DNA from: Peptoniphilus grossensis ph5
GTDB taxonomy: Bacteria; Bacillota; Clostridia; Tissierellales; Peptoniphilaceae
NCBI RefSeq assembly: GCF_000311825.1
Contig: NZ_HE978568.1
Span: 130,657 to 194,656, forward strand
DNA: 64,000 nucleotides
Direction: 5' to 3'
Position numbers and translations under genes: made by a program. This document shows, piece by piece, positions 15,700 to 24,747 of the stretch. The notes beneath the pieces were generated by a model. The model saw nothing but the letters and a program-made list of their open reading frames with translations, was not told the DNA's origin and made no database searches. Position 1 is the first letter of the stretch. The number at the start of each line of letters is the position of its first letter.

Positions 15700-16133
15700 C
15701 CAAACACCTCGTCAAAGAGTTCGTCTATCATTTTTTCTTGGTCTGCGATTATTTCTGGACCTAACTGGTCCATCTTCTTCTTGTAGAAAAATTTACCCTC
15801 TACATAGTCCTTGCCTTTTTTCTCTTTTGGATTGCCTCGTCTTCCGACTCGGTGTCCTCTTTCCACTACTCCAAAAATAGGTGACTTGTTCCTAATTCTT
15901 TTGACGTAGACCCCTTGTTCTTTAGTGGTTGGCTCAGCAGTCCACTTGCCTTTTAACCTTTGACTAGGTTTTTTGGCAATGTTAGATACTGGAGTGGCGG
16001 ACTTTAACTCTTTTACAACTTTTCTTCCAAGCTTGTCATACCTATCTATGATTAAGCCTGGTGCTTTTTTCTCTAAGAGTTTTAATTTGTCCGCAAACTT
16101 ATCCAGTCCTTTAATTTCTGTTAACTGTGCCAT
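15696..16133 (-). CDS. HK97 gp10-like head-tail protein
   Basis: 145 residues, basic. Segments LGRKVVKELKSATPVSN and GVVERGHRVGRRGNP are typical of the HK97-gp10 family involved in head-tail joining. Coupled by 4-nt overlap to the next gene. Confidence 0.78.
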   Translation of the reverse strand: MAQLTEIKGLDKFADKLKLLEKKAPGLIIDRYDKLGRKVVKELKSATPVSNIAKKPSQRLKGKWTAEPTTKEQGVYVKRIRNKSPIFGVVERGHRVGRRGNPKEKKGKDYVEGKFFYKKKMDQLGPEIIADQEKMIDELFDEVFG

Positions 16134-16471
16134 AGGACCACCACTTCCATATACCTATTTTGGATAGTAGGCTCAATAAAGGGTGCGATGTAGATGATTT
16201 CTGCCCTAATTCCGTTAAATTCTACATAGTCATTAACCTCGATGTCATTTCTCTTTCGCATCTTAAATCTATAAGTCATTTCACTTTCAGATTTTCTGTT
16301 CTGCAAAAATTCTCTTCCGGTTGTAGGTATGAGTTCCACCCAATCCTTGCATATAAGCTTAGGTTTTTGTTCATATTCTCCTACATAGTTTAAGACATCT
16401 TCCGTTTCTGACCTGTCATAAAATTCAACTTTTACTCGGTTTCTTCCTGGGTTATACATTTGCATCACCAT
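16121..16471 (-). CDS. Head closure protein
   Basis: 116 residues. Phage head-tail joining family size and place. RFKMRKRNDIEVNDYVEFNG and AEIIYIAPFIEP are recognisable. Starts at one of several closely spaced ATGs (16471, 16465 or 16459). Confidence 0.7.
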   Translation of the reverse strand: MVMQMYNPGRNRVKVEFYDRSETEDVLNYVGEYEQKPKLICKDWVELIPTTGREFLQNRKSESEMTYRFKMRKRNDIEVNDYVEFNGIRAEIIYIAPFIEPTIQNRYMEVVVLWHS

Positions 16472-16736
16472 ACTCTAATTGAGTTATCATACTTCTTACG
16501 ATGTAATTCATTTCAAGGTTTTGCCCCATCATATACCTCTCATCATATAGATTTTGTATGATTACAAGCTTGACTATTTCAGCCCTCGCTTTAAAGTGGT
16601 CATTTTCCTTTTTCTTGAGATAATCAGTTACTCCAGCTACGAGATAATCTTCGGCTACCTGCATTAAGTTAGTCAGATAGCCGTCATCATCATCGTAAGT
16701 CACTCGCAGATAATTTTTTACATCTTCAAGGGTCAT
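16452..16736 (-). CDS. Head-tail connector (gp6-like)
   Basis: 94 residues, mostly helical, beginning TLEDVKNYLRVTYDDDDGYL, the common start of gp6-like DNA packaging proteins. Between capsid and head closure. Confidence 0.82.
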   Translation of the reverse strand: MTLEDVKNYLRVTYDDDDGYLTNLMQVAEDYLVAGVTDYLKKKENDHFKARAEIVKLVIIQNLYDERYMMGQNLEMNYIVRSMITQLEYGDANV

Positions 16737-16754
16737 AATTTACCCCCTTTTTGC

Positions 16755-17885
16755 TTAGGCAACTGTAGTTTCTGGGATTGTTAGGTAGATAACTGCTTCG
16801 TCGTCAACTACTTTTACGTCAAATCTTTCAATTGCTCTTAGTAGAGTTGCATTTTTTGTAAATCCAGCTTCAGTGGATCTTGCAATTTCTACTCCCTTTC
16901 TGTCGTAGAAGTTAACAAATTCCGCAAAATCGCCGATGTAGAAAGGGTATTTCTTAGCATCTTGTGGTAGTAACTCATCAGCTAATACAACAATTCTCTT
17001 GCCTTTAAATAGCTTTTGAGTAGGTTGTGTCAAATCAGTAGTTAAGATTGGTCTCTTGTTGCCATCTTCTAACTTGTCAAGGTAGTCAAAACCTGATTGA
17101 TTTGTAACAATTACTGTTGTGTTAGCAATTGCAGGATCTAACTTAACATTTAGGATTGTCTTGATGTCCTTGTAGTCCTTACCAGCAACTTTAGTCTTAG
17201 CAGTCTTTAAAAGTTCTAAGATTTTTGCATTTTCTGTGTTTACAGATTTTGTTGTAAAGTTGTTTCCGATGATTTCAATAAGTGGGAATGTTGTATCTTC
17301 TAAAAGTGTGTTAGATACTGGGATAATATCTCCGTAGTCCTTAACTTCCCAAGATTGTTGAGCAAATGTAAGGTCAGTTTGTCCGATTTCTGATAATTCG
17401 TCAAACTCAACTAGCTTGCCTTTTTGGTCTTTAGCTACTGGAAATTTACCAGACATAGTAGTTACTGGCACTACATTACATAGGTCTTTAAGAGACACCT
17501 TGTTTCTTCTAAATTCCTTTAGTGTTTTTCCTTGTTCTTCTGGTACTAAGTATCCACCTTTTTCTGGATTGTGTTCGATTTGACCAGTAGATGCAAGATT
17601 ATATACTTCCATTTCTGCATCTGTTACAGGTTTGCCCATAACAAGCTTGTTAAATACCTTGTTTACATCAATTTTAGCCTTAGGAGTTCCTACTTCTTTG
17701 CCATTTTCCACGATGTTTTTAAATTCTTCTTTTTCTTCTTCAAGTGCTAGATCAAGTTCTTTTCTTGCTTGATTTAAAAGTTCGATTTTTGCGTGTGCTT
17801 CGTCGACTTTTCCTTGCTCTTGTAGAGCTTTCATATCGTTTTTGATATTTACGATTTTGTTTTTAATTTCTACGCTTTTTAACAT
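16755..17885 (-). CDS. Major capsid protein, HK97 fold
   Basis: 376 residues. The N-terminal ~110 form a coiled-coil delta/scaffold domain (LLNQARKELDLALEEEKEEF) removed by the upstream protease; the mature domain follows (GGYLVPEEQGKTLKEF, VTTMSGKFPVAKD, GVEIARSTEAGFTKNATLLR). Strong RBS AAAGAGGTAAAAA. Confidence 0.92.
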   Translation of the reverse strand: MLKSVEIKNKIVNIKNDMKALQEQGKVDEAHAKIELLNQARKELDLALEEEKEEFKNIVENGKEVGTPKAKIDVNKVFNKLVMGKPVTDAEMEVYNLASTGQIEHNPEKGGYLVPEEQGKTLKEFRRNKVSLKDLCNVVPVTTMSGKFPVAKDQKGKLVEFDELSEIGQTDLTFAQQSWEVKDYGDIIPVSNTLLEDTTFPLIEIIGNNFTTKSVNTENAKILELLKTAKTKVAGKDYKDIKTILNVKLDPAIANTTVIVTNQSGFDYLDKLEDGNKRPILTTDLTQPTQKLFKGKRIVVLADELLPQDAKKYPFYIGDFAEFVNFYDRKGVEIARSTEAGFTKNATLLRAIERFDVKVVDDEAVIYLTIPETTVA

Positions 17886-17901
17886 TTTTTACCTCTTTTC
17901 T

Positions 17902-18597
17902 TTAGTTCATCGCCATAGTGATTTCAATTTCTTTAAGCTTTCTTTCTTCTTCATCATCATCGTCTGTGTTTTTAATCAATTCCTTTGGAGTGTGCTTGTA
18001 GTTTAAGACGGATGTTCCAAAGTCATTTTTCACAGTTGATGCGTTTGTAACCTGGATATTAAAAATCTCACTTGCAGATTTGCCAGTGAGCCAAGTTTCT
18101 TTGTTTATTAAATTGTTTATATCTTCTTCTGTCTTACCTTCAACAGCTTTACTCATGTAGGTTTCTACAAGCCCCTTTTGGAGTTCGTCTAAGGTGTCTG
18201 CCCATTTTAAAAGGTCATCAGAATTACCCATGATTCCAACCATAGGCTTATGAATCATTAAGTAAGCATTTGATGGAATTTCAATTTCGTCACATCCAAA
18301 GGCTATAATCGATGCGGCAGATGCTGCAAGTCCATCTATGATGGCTTTTGTGTGTCCCTCGTGTCTTTGTAGCATGTTGCTTATTGCCATACCTGCAAAG
18401 AGATCACCACCACCAGATGATATAACTACATCGATGTTTTTCTTGGCATCTTTTAAAAGGTCTCTTATATCCTGTGGGTAGGTTTCTACCTCATCACCCC
18501 AAGACCAACCTTTCCAAGCATCGTCAACTATATCACCACTTACAAAAATTGTAGTTTTGTCTGCATCATTTCTAACTTTAATCACTTTTCTCACCAC
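17902..18597 (-). CDS. ClpP-like prohead protease
   Basis: 231 residues. Ser-type Clp fold: VVISSGGGDLFAGMAISNML, catalytic Ser in DGLAASAASIIAFG, His in LMIHKPMVG. Cleaves the capsid delta domain. Overlaps the portal stop. Confidence 0.9.
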   Translation of the reverse strand: MVRKVIKVRNDADKTTIFVSGDIVDDAWKGWSWGDEVETYPQDIRDLLKDAKKNIDVVISSGGGDLFAGMAISNMLQRHEGHTKAIIDGLAASAASIIAFGCDEIEIPSNAYLMIHKPMVGIMGNSDDLLKWADTLDELQKGLVETYMSKAVEGKTEEDINNLINKETWLTGKSASEIFNIQVTNASTVKNDFGTSVLNYKHTPKELIKNTDDDDEEERKLKEIEITMAMN

Positions 18598-19813
18598 CTT
18601 TCTTGTAAGCTTTTCCTATATCATCAATTGGCACATAAGTACCATTAACCATAAGGACATCTCCACCATCAATCTTTGGCATACCAGAGTAAGCCCTTGC
18701 TTCGTTTGGAGTATAAATTCCACCACTTACATACTTTTGCAGAGCCTCTGCTTGTGATTTCAAGTCTCCTCTTAGAATAGTCGCTACGTTAAATTCAGTG
18801 TGTACTCCCTTATTGATTTCATCTTCAAATAAAAGTTTGTAGTCAAATTCTTCTTCGTATTTTTTGAGGATAACTAGGAGTGTGTCAATTAAAAAAGTCA
18901 AGTTTTGCATCTCTGATGAGTTGTAACTTGACTTGTCATAGTTATTTAATTGGTTTGGTTTTATTCCAAATGCGGCGGCTATTTGTAAGCCTGTAAACTT
19001 CCTAAGTTCAAAAAATTGTGCATCTGTAAGTTTGATGTCTAGTGGAGTAAGTTTCATTCCTAGTGGTATTGGCACTATGTTCCCGTTGTCCTTATCCCTT
19101 ACAAATTCTGTTATAGTCCTTACAAGTTCCTTTTTCTTTTCCTTGTTAAGTTCCCCAGTGTATTCAAGGATTGCATTGGCAGTAAGCCCTCTTGAGTATA
19201 AGTCATTGAGATACTTTTGTGCTTCTATGGATCCCCTTATAGTCCCTGCAAGTTCCTCTGCAATTGATGTTCCCACTATTCCATCTCGTGACAGTCCACC
19301 CTTTAAGTGGATAATTTCCTTGTCTTGATAGTAGTAGTCTCTACCCTTATCAGTGTATTTGTAATAATACTTGGTCACTTGACTTATGATATGTCCATCG
19401 TCAACAACTACTTTAACCTTTCTAGGGTCTAGTGGATGGAGTGCCACTCTTTTATTGTCCCTTGTTTCTATCAATGCATAGGCATTTCCATAGTGGTTTC
19501 GGTTAAATTCCATAAGCGTTTTAAAGTCTGTGGGACTCATAAAGGGATTAGGTCTTACTTTTAAGAGATAGTTTATATCGCTATCAGTAATTTTTATTCC
19601 CTCTCCATCCTTAAGGTGGATTGATAACTTACCTATGGACTCACTAAGGATCTTTAGGCAAATGTAATAAGTTATTTCTGATGTATTTGCCTTTGTGATT
19701 AGACTTTCGATGTTTTCCCCTGTGCTGATGTTTATGGTTTCCCAGCCATCAGACTCATTTTTCCAACTAAAGGTGTTTTTAACTGCTCTTCCAAAGTTTT
19801 TAATTATTCCCAT
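18578..19813 (-). CDS. Portal protein
   Basis: 411 residues from ATG 19811-19813 (GAAGGCGGTGAAGAAG upstream). HK97-type portal: NPFMSPTDFKTLMEFNRNHY, QIAAAFGIKPNQLN, GMPKIDGGDVLMVNGTYVPI. Ring for DNA entry and exit. Overlaps the terminase stop by 14 nt. Confidence 0.92.
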   Translation of the reverse strand: MGIIKNFGRAVKNTFSWKNESDGWETINISTGENIESLITKANTSEITYYICLKILSESIGKLSIHLKDGEGIKITDSDINYLLKVRPNPFMSPTDFKTLMEFNRNHYGNAYALIETRDNKRVALHPLDPRKVKVVVDDGHIISQVTKYYYKYTDKGRDYYYQDKEIIHLKGGLSRDGIVGTSIAEELAGTIRGSIEAQKYLNDLYSRGLTANAILEYTGELNKEKKKELVRTITEFVRDKDNGNIVPIPLGMKLTPLDIKLTDAQFFELRKFTGLQIAAAFGIKPNQLNNYDKSSYNSSEMQNLTFLIDTLLVILKKYEEEFDYKLLFEDEINKGVHTEFNVATILRGDLKSQAEALQKYVSGGIYTPNEARAYSGMPKIDGGDVLMVNGTYVPIDDIGKAYKKGGEKSD

Positions 19814-21548
19814 CTTCTTCACCGCCTTTCTCATCGACTCTCATGATTTCAAGCCATTCTTCTATGTCTGTTTCTGCGTTATATCTCTCAGTATTATCTA
19901 TCGCCATTGCTAACTTCCAAGCATCTATGACAGCATCTACACAGTCAATCCTTGCTGTGTTAGTCTCTTTCATGACCTTAATTTCTCCAAAGGAGTTTTG
20001 CGTTGTCTTGGCATTAGCAAAGGACCATTTAAGTAGGTCATTATGCTTATAATACTTAACTTGTAGGGCTTGGATAGATAGTTGCAAGTCCACAGTGGCA
20101 TCATTTAAGGACTTGGCAGATTGGACTATCTCCACTAAGTCACAGTTTAAAAAGTCTAAGTCAGCTAAAAAGGCATTGGCATTATGGCCATCATAACCAC
20201 AGGCTGTTATTACTAAGTTATAGTCCTCAATTAGCTTTTTTAAGTGACTGATTATATATTTATAGTCTGTTTTTAGTCCAAAAACACCCTCAGTTAAGGT
20301 CAAGTAACCTTGTCTTGCCCACATTCTGTAAGGTGCTTCGTCTGTTTTCTCGTGTTCCTCTAGCCTTAAAATCGGCATGAAAGAGTGAGAATAAACATAG
20401 TAATAGTCTCCAAATTTAAAGACTAAGGCTATTGAGGTTAAGTCTCCACCAGATGACAAATCGATTCCAAGTATGCACTCTTGACCCTTAAAATCTTCTA
20501 GGGTTAAGTCGGATTCACACTCTTTAAACTTATCTAAGTCAACATATCCTGCTCCAGAATACTTAACCCAAACATTTAAGGACTTGGTCAAAAAGTTTAT
20601 TAACTCTTGACCGCCTTTTTCCTTGGCATCTATGGCCTTTTCAGACATATCCTTAACCTTTTCCATGTTGTAGGTATTGTCCTCATTCCATAGTAAGAGT
20701 GGATTGGCCTTTGCCCAGTTCTTATAGTCCCAGATGTCATCATCTTCGTCCATCTCTGCAATGTAGATAAATAGGGATTCCTTTTCTACTACACCAGATA
20801 GGACTTTCTTTGCAAGCTCGTATTGTTCATAACAAGGACTATTGATATTAAAACCTGCCGTTGTTATAGCTAAGGTTAGTGGACTTCCCACGCTTATTTG
20901 ACCATCAAGCATAAGCTTATACATTTGATTGTTAGGGTGAGCATGGTATTCATCGATTATGGCCAAGATTGACCTAAAACCATCCGCAGACTTGGTATCT
21001 CTACCAACTGACTTGATTTCAGTCCCTGTTATCTTTGATGTAATTGTTCTTTCATGTCGTCTAATTCTGTATAGCTCAGCTAGTTCCTCGTCTGCAATTA
21101 TAAATTTTTCTACTTCGTCCCAAACAATGTTAGCTTGGTCTTGCTTAGTAGCTGCACAGTAGATTTTACCCTTTTGGTAACCTGAGAAAGTAGCACGATT
21201 ATTGATTTCAGTTCCTGACAAAAAGGACTTGCCATTTTGTCTGCCCATTTGTACATAGGCTTCTCTAAATCTTAACTTCTTGCTTCGCTTTTTTCTCCAG
21301 CCGTGTAGGGATCCAATTATAAAATTTTGGAAACCCCTTGTTTTTAACTTGGCAGGTTCCATTCCCTCTAGGATAGTGAGTTCATTGGCTATGTTTATGG
21401 CTCTTTCGGATAGTTCGACATCCCAAATATAGTCAAAATCTTTTCTCTCTAGGTCCCTTAAGTGCCTTTTACAGCAGTCAATTTCAGCTTGTCCCTTTAA
21501 GACTTTACCGCTGACTACTAGCTTGGCATATTCTGTAACTCTATCCAT
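19800..21548 (-). CDS. Terminase large subunit
   Basis: 582 residues. ATPase with Walker A-like GRQNGKSFLSG and Walker B LAIIDEYHAHPN; C-terminal nuclease with ILGIDLSSGGDLTS. Size and motifs fit HK97-type (cos) TerL, consistent with the adjacent HNH gene. Coupled to TerS by overlap. Confidence 0.95.
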   Translation of the reverse strand: MDRVTEYAKLVVSGKVLKGQAEIDCCKRHLRDLERKDFDYIWDVELSERAINIANELTILEGMEPAKLKTRGFQNFIIGSLHGWRKKRSKKLRFREAYVQMGRQNGKSFLSGTEINNRATFSGYQKGKIYCAATKQDQANIVWDEVEKFIIADEELAELYRIRRHERTITSKITGTEIKSVGRDTKSADGFRSILAIIDEYHAHPNNQMYKLMLDGQISVGSPLTLAITTAGFNINSPCYEQYELAKKVLSGVVEKESLFIYIAEMDEDDDIWDYKNWAKANPLLLWNEDNTYNMEKVKDMSEKAIDAKEKGGQELINFLTKSLNVWVKYSGAGYVDLDKFKECESDLTLEDFKGQECILGIDLSSGGDLTSIALVFKFGDYYYVYSHSFMPILRLEEHEKTDEAPYRMWARQGYLTLTEGVFGLKTDYKYIISHLKKLIEDYNLVITACGYDGHNANAFLADLDFLNCDLVEIVQSAKSLNDATVDLQLSIQALQVKYYKHNDLLKWSFANAKTTQNSFGEIKVMKETNTARIDCVDAVIDAWKLAMAIDNTERYNAETDIEEWLEIMRVDEKGGEEDGNN

Positions 21549-22008
21549 CTAAATACCTGAGGTACTTGTTAGTCTCGCTTTCTTCTTTCTTAGGGACAAT
21601 TAATTTAAGTCTATCAGTTGTCGCAAGTCCTAACTTACTGGAGCAAGTCATTATTTGCTTGATGATCTTATCCTGAGCATTTATGAGAGGAGATATTTTA
21701 TTGTCTTCAGTGACATACCTGTATGACTCCTCAGCTTTTTGGATCTCCTCTGTAACTTCCAAATACTGTGAATAAGCGTTGCAGTATATGGCAAGTATGG
21801 ATAGGTCAAGGTTATCAAGTGTATCAATTTTACTTGCTTCTTCTACCACTCGTGTAAATTCCAATTTTGCAGTTTCTGAAAGATAGGCAGGTGCTTTAAG
21901 ATTTTTGTTATCCAGTTTAATTTTGTTTTCTTGTTCCTGTCTCTCTTTTATTTTTTCTTTTCCAATTTTTCCAGTCGATGTTGCAGTCGTCTTTCTTGGT
22001 CTCGCCAT
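21541..22008 (-). CDS. Terminase small subunit (P27-like)
   Basis: 155 residues from ATG 22006-22008 (AAAGGTGGTGAAATT). Basic N-terminus (ARPRKTTATSTGKIGKEK) followed by LKAPAYLSETAKLEFTRVVE, the phage terminase_4/P27 pattern. Binds the packaging site. Confidence 0.85.
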   Translation of the reverse strand: MARPRKTTATSTGKIGKEKIKERQEQENKIKLDNKNLKAPAYLSETAKLEFTRVVEEASKIDTLDNLDLSILAIYCNAYSQYLEVTEEIQKAEESYRYVTEDNKISPLINAQDKIIKQIMTCSSKLGLATTDRLKLIVPKKEESETNKYLRYLDG

Positions 22009-22039
22009 AATTTCACCACCTTTCACACTTAGTCCGGTT

Positions 22040-22280
22040 ATTTCAAAAATACCAGACTATAAAAATTCTTAGTCCGGTATTTTCCATTTATCTCGTTTTA
22101 ATCTCGTTTTAATTTTGGTTTATTTATGGTTTATTTATGGTTATTTCACACGATTATTTAAGTTTTAACCCTTGAAATATAGCCATTCTATTTTTGTTTT
22201 AATTTGGTTTACTTTCGATTGCTCTCGTTTCAAACAAAAAAAGATAAACCATTTTATTGTTTATCTTTTAGTAATGTATA
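22040..22280. repeat. Packaging-region repeats and hairpin between TerS and HNH genes
   Basis: This 300-bp gap has no gene. It holds tandem TCTCGTTTTAA (2 copies, about 22088-22111), then GGTTTATTTAT (2 copies plus a partial, to about 22142), and a strong stem AAAGATAAAC / GTTTATCTTT (about 22240-22270). Tandem repeats next to terS and HNH are often terminase binding sites; the hairpin is probably a transcription stop. Confidence 0.45.
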
Positions 22281-22307
22281 ATTTAATTTTTTAGCAGCTT
22301 AAAATTT

Positions 22308-22784
22308 TTAGTTTCTGGCATTTTCTCGCGAGAAGAATCGGGCGCTGGTCTTTGAGACCTCGCCTAAAACTTTCTGACCCACCCCCGTGCCATTTTTATT
22401 TATTTCGAATAATAATTGTTGAGTTTTCTTTTTTGTGTCCTCATCTCTGTTATATAGTGCGTGTATCTCTTGATGACTCCTATCCGTCAGCCAAAAAAGA
22501 TTACCAACATCATAAGCCCTGGACAAATCATCAGCCACCTCAATGATGTGGTGTGCCAACCTACCCTCAACAATCTTACCAGTCTTGTAGTAGATCCATA
22601 AGTCAATACCATTAGCCTTGGACTTACACACATCCTTAACAACACTCCAACGCTTATCAGTGTACACGCTGTGGTTATCACGACTGTACTTGTCATAAGA
22701 CTTATGATACTTACTCATGCAATCCTTACACATCTTGTCAGTAATAGGAATTGCCTTCCCACACTTACAAAGTTTCTTTAACAT
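22308..22784 (-). CDS. HNH endonuclease beside terminase
   Basis: 158 residues from the internal ATG at 22782-22784 (GGGTGGGAAGCTGGT upstream); a longer frame to 22832 exists. N-terminal zinc knuckle (CKCGKAIPITDKMCKDC) and HNH core LAHHIIEVADD with NLFWLTDRSHQEIHALY. HNH proteins next to TerL take part in cos cleavage. The 3' end (22300-22390) encodes GVGQKVLGEVSKTSARFFSR; a related GC-richer segment is conserved at the DNA level in cos phages. Confidence 0.88.
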   Translation of the reverse strand: MLKKLCKCGKAIPITDKMCKDCMSKYHKSYDKYSRDNHSVYTDKRWSVVKDVCKSKANGIDLWIYYKTGKIVEGRLAHHIIEVADDLSRAYDVGNLFWLTDRSHQEIHALYNRDEDTKKKTQQLLFEINKNGTGVGQKVLGEVSKTSARFFSRENARN

Positions 22785-22987
22785 ACCAGCTTCCCACCCT
22801 AGCCTAATCAAGTGTATGTAGTTTCCCAACACATAACATAGTATATGTTAACCTTAGAAAGATAAGAACATGAAATATTTTAAATGGCAATCCGTTCGCT
22901 CGTGCAATCTATATTAATAATAAGGAGGTGATTACTTATCTTTCTATCTCCACTTTAAACTATATCACAGCTTGACGGTCAAAAAGG

Positions 22988-23173
22988 TCACATCTTTTTA
23001 CACTGCCTTTCTAACTCCTCTAAAAGAGCGTCAGGATCTAAATCCGTAATCGATACAAAATATTCTGACTTAATAAATCTCTTTATCTCTGCTCTCATCT
23101 TAGGATAATTTTTATAATCGTATACTGCCCTCTTAATAATTGCAGACACTAATAGTTCGGGATGTTCAATCAT
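22988..23173 (-). CDS. Small phage protein, unknown
   Basis: 61 residues, helical, starting MIEHPELLVSAIIKRAVYDY. Its ATG overlaps the previous gene's stop by 4 nt. Proteins of this pattern are common at this place in Firmicutes phages; function unknown. Confidence 0.7.
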   Translation of the reverse strand: MIEHPELLVSAIIKRAVYDYKNYPKMRAEIKRFIKSEYFVSITDLDPDALLEELERQCKKM

Positions 23174-23589
23174 TTAAACACCTCTGGATTCTTCGCCTTA
23201 AACTCCAGTAGTGCATGGCCATGTATGTTTTTTATATAGCCATAATTATAGTTGTAGTCTGCCGCTATCTCCATTAAGCTCATGTCTCGTAGATAATGAT
23301 TGACTAAGACTATTCTGTGAATTGGATTCTCTACCTTATCAATCTGTGAATTTATTCTTTTCTTTAAATCAACCAACTCATCAATCTTTTTGTCTATCTC
23401 TCTTTCCATGTCAGTGATTTTATCTACCCAGTCTGAAAAATTGAGACCACCAGAGCTTTGGACCCTCTCCTTAGTGTCCAAGCTCCCAATACTTAAAGCA
23501 CGTGCCCTCAAATCTTCCTTCAATTTCAGCTTGCTGTCAATCTCATTTTCCAAGTGTCTAACCTGCGATAAGTAGTCTTTTGGTCTCAT
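23170..23589 (-). CDS. DUF1492/ArpU-like late transcription regulator
   Basis: 139 residues from ATG 23587-23589 (GGAGTTGGAAG upstream). Long coiled coil, then a sigma-4-like helix-turn-helix (PIHRIVLVNHYLRDMSLMEI, YGYIKNIHGHAL). Such proteins lie before the packaging genes and are thought to switch on late transcription. Confidence 0.72.
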   Translation of the reverse strand: MRPKDYLSQVRHLENEIDSKLKLKEDLRARALSIGSLDTKERVQSSGGLNFSDWVDKITDMEREIDKKIDELVDLKKRINSQIDKVENPIHRIVLVNHYLRDMSLMEIAADYNYNYGYIKNIHGHALLEFKAKNPEVFK

Positions 23590-23599
23590 CTTCCAACTC

Positions 23600-23953
23600 C
23601 TAACCCCAAAGAGGTATCTCCAAAATATTAAAGGCATCTTCAACAGACCTTGCAACACCAGTCAAAATTGGAAACTTTCTGTAAATCCTGAAATATTCTT
23701 TTTGGTCTTCGCTTAATTGTCCTTTAGCATTTTTAACCTCTATAGAAACAAACTTCCCGTCTTTCTTTCTAAATCCAATAAGATCTGGAGTTCCGTTCGG
23801 GAATGTACGAACCCATCTAGCATTTTTCCCATATCCAATTTTAAAAACTCCAGTCGTAGTATTATAAATCGATGCATAGGGAGCAATCGCTGACCTTATC
23901 AAGTCCTGTACTTCTTTTTCAGATTGCTCTTCTCCAAATAAGTTTTTACTCAT
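23600..23953 (-). CDS. VRR-NUC domain nuclease
   Basis: 117 residues. Core PNGTPDLIGFRKKDGKFVSI followed by EVKNAKGQLSEDQ gives the PD-(D/E)XK residues Asp, Glu, Lys. Phage VRR-NUC proteins act on branched DNA with the replication genes beside them. Confidence 0.88.
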   Translation of the reverse strand: MSKNLFGEEQSEKEVQDLIRSAIAPYASIYNTTTGVFKIGYGKNARWVRTFPNGTPDLIGFRKKDGKFVSIEVKNAKGQLSEDQKEYFRIYRKFPILTGVARSVEDAFNILEIPLWG

Positions 23954-24735
23954 ATCTCAACCCCCAATCTTTTAAAACCTTCCTTTTGCTTTCTCATTGC
24001 CATGTCTTCTAGTTCATCACTTGTGTAATTATCCGTTATTTGCTCAAAATTCTTAAAAGTATTCTTGTTTACTTCTTCGTAAGTTTTATATTCATCATCA
24101 AATACTTTCTTTATAAACTTCTTGCCCAGCTTGTTAAAATCAATGTTTTTCTTTAAATAATCGCTCTCTTTAATTTTCACTATAAGCTTATCGAGATCAT
24201 CAAGACTATTAGACTTCAAAAATTTCTTGATCTGTGATGATGATACTTTTTTATCCACCAGGTTATTAATTTTATTAAGTCGTTTTTCTATATCATCATC
24301 ATTATTATCATTATTATCATTATTATCATTATTGTTTATGTGCCTCTGTGATGCTTCCGTGATGCTTCTCTGGTGCTTCCGTGATGCTTTTGCTGGTGCC
24401 TCATCTTGATATAAGCTGTAATTTACAATGGTTATAGTAGTCGCTTTTCGTGGTGCAATTTCTAGCCCTATCTTGTCATCTTCTTGGAGCAACTCAAGAA
24501 ACCTTTTTACCTTTTTATTTGACCAGCCCCACCTGTCACATAGCTTTTTTATAGAGGTTATACGCTGGCCTCGTTTAACTTCTATCAATTCTCCGTTAAA
24601 TAGTATTTTACTATCTTCATGATTGGCCATAAGCAACAAGTCCACCCAGGCTTGTCCCCTAGAAAAAGGCTTGTCTTTCCAAAGCCAATCATCTTCAATT
24701 TTTCTATGGACACTTATCCAGCCTTGGCTTGCCAT
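23950..24735 (-). CDS. Replisome organizer / replication initiator
   Basis: 261 residues from ATG 24733-24735 (AGGTGGTGATAAGT). N-terminal ~120 is a winged helix of the phage replisome organizer type (WISVHRKIEDDWLWKDKPFS, SIKKLCDRWGWSNKKVKRFL). A low-complexity Asn/Asp linker follows, then a DnaD-like or helicase-loader C-terminal part. The linker DNA holds iteron-like repeats and AT-rich repeats, suggesting the phage origin lies inside the gene. Confidence 0.85.
   Translation of the reverse strand: MASQGWISVHRKIEDDWLWKDKPFSRGQAWVDLLLMANHEDSKILFNGELIEVKRGQRITSIKKLCDRWGWSNKKVKRFLELLQEDDKIGLEIAPRKATTITIVNYSLYQDEAPAKASRKHQRSITEASQRHINNNDNNDNNDNNDDDIEKRLNKINNLVDKKVSSSQIKKFLKSNSLDDLDKLIVKIKESDYLKKNIDFNKLGKKFIKKVFDDEYKTYEEVNKNTFKNFEQITDNYTSDELEDMAMRKQKEGFKRLGVEI
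24293..24400. repeat. Candidate phage replication origin: 5 iterons plus AT-rich repeats
   Basis: Five tandem 11-bp units, CTGTGATGCTT, CCGTGATGCTT, CTCTGGTGCTT, CCGTGATGCTT and TTGCTGGTGCC, fill 24346-24400. They abut AT-rich 9-bp repeats (ATTATTATC) at about 24297-24335. The 11-bp period is not a codon multiple, so the encoded protein does not repeat there; selection must act on DNA. Iterons next to an AT-rich unwinding element inside an initiator gene is a classic phage origin. Confidence 0.65.
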
Positions 24736-24747
24736 ACTTATCACCAC

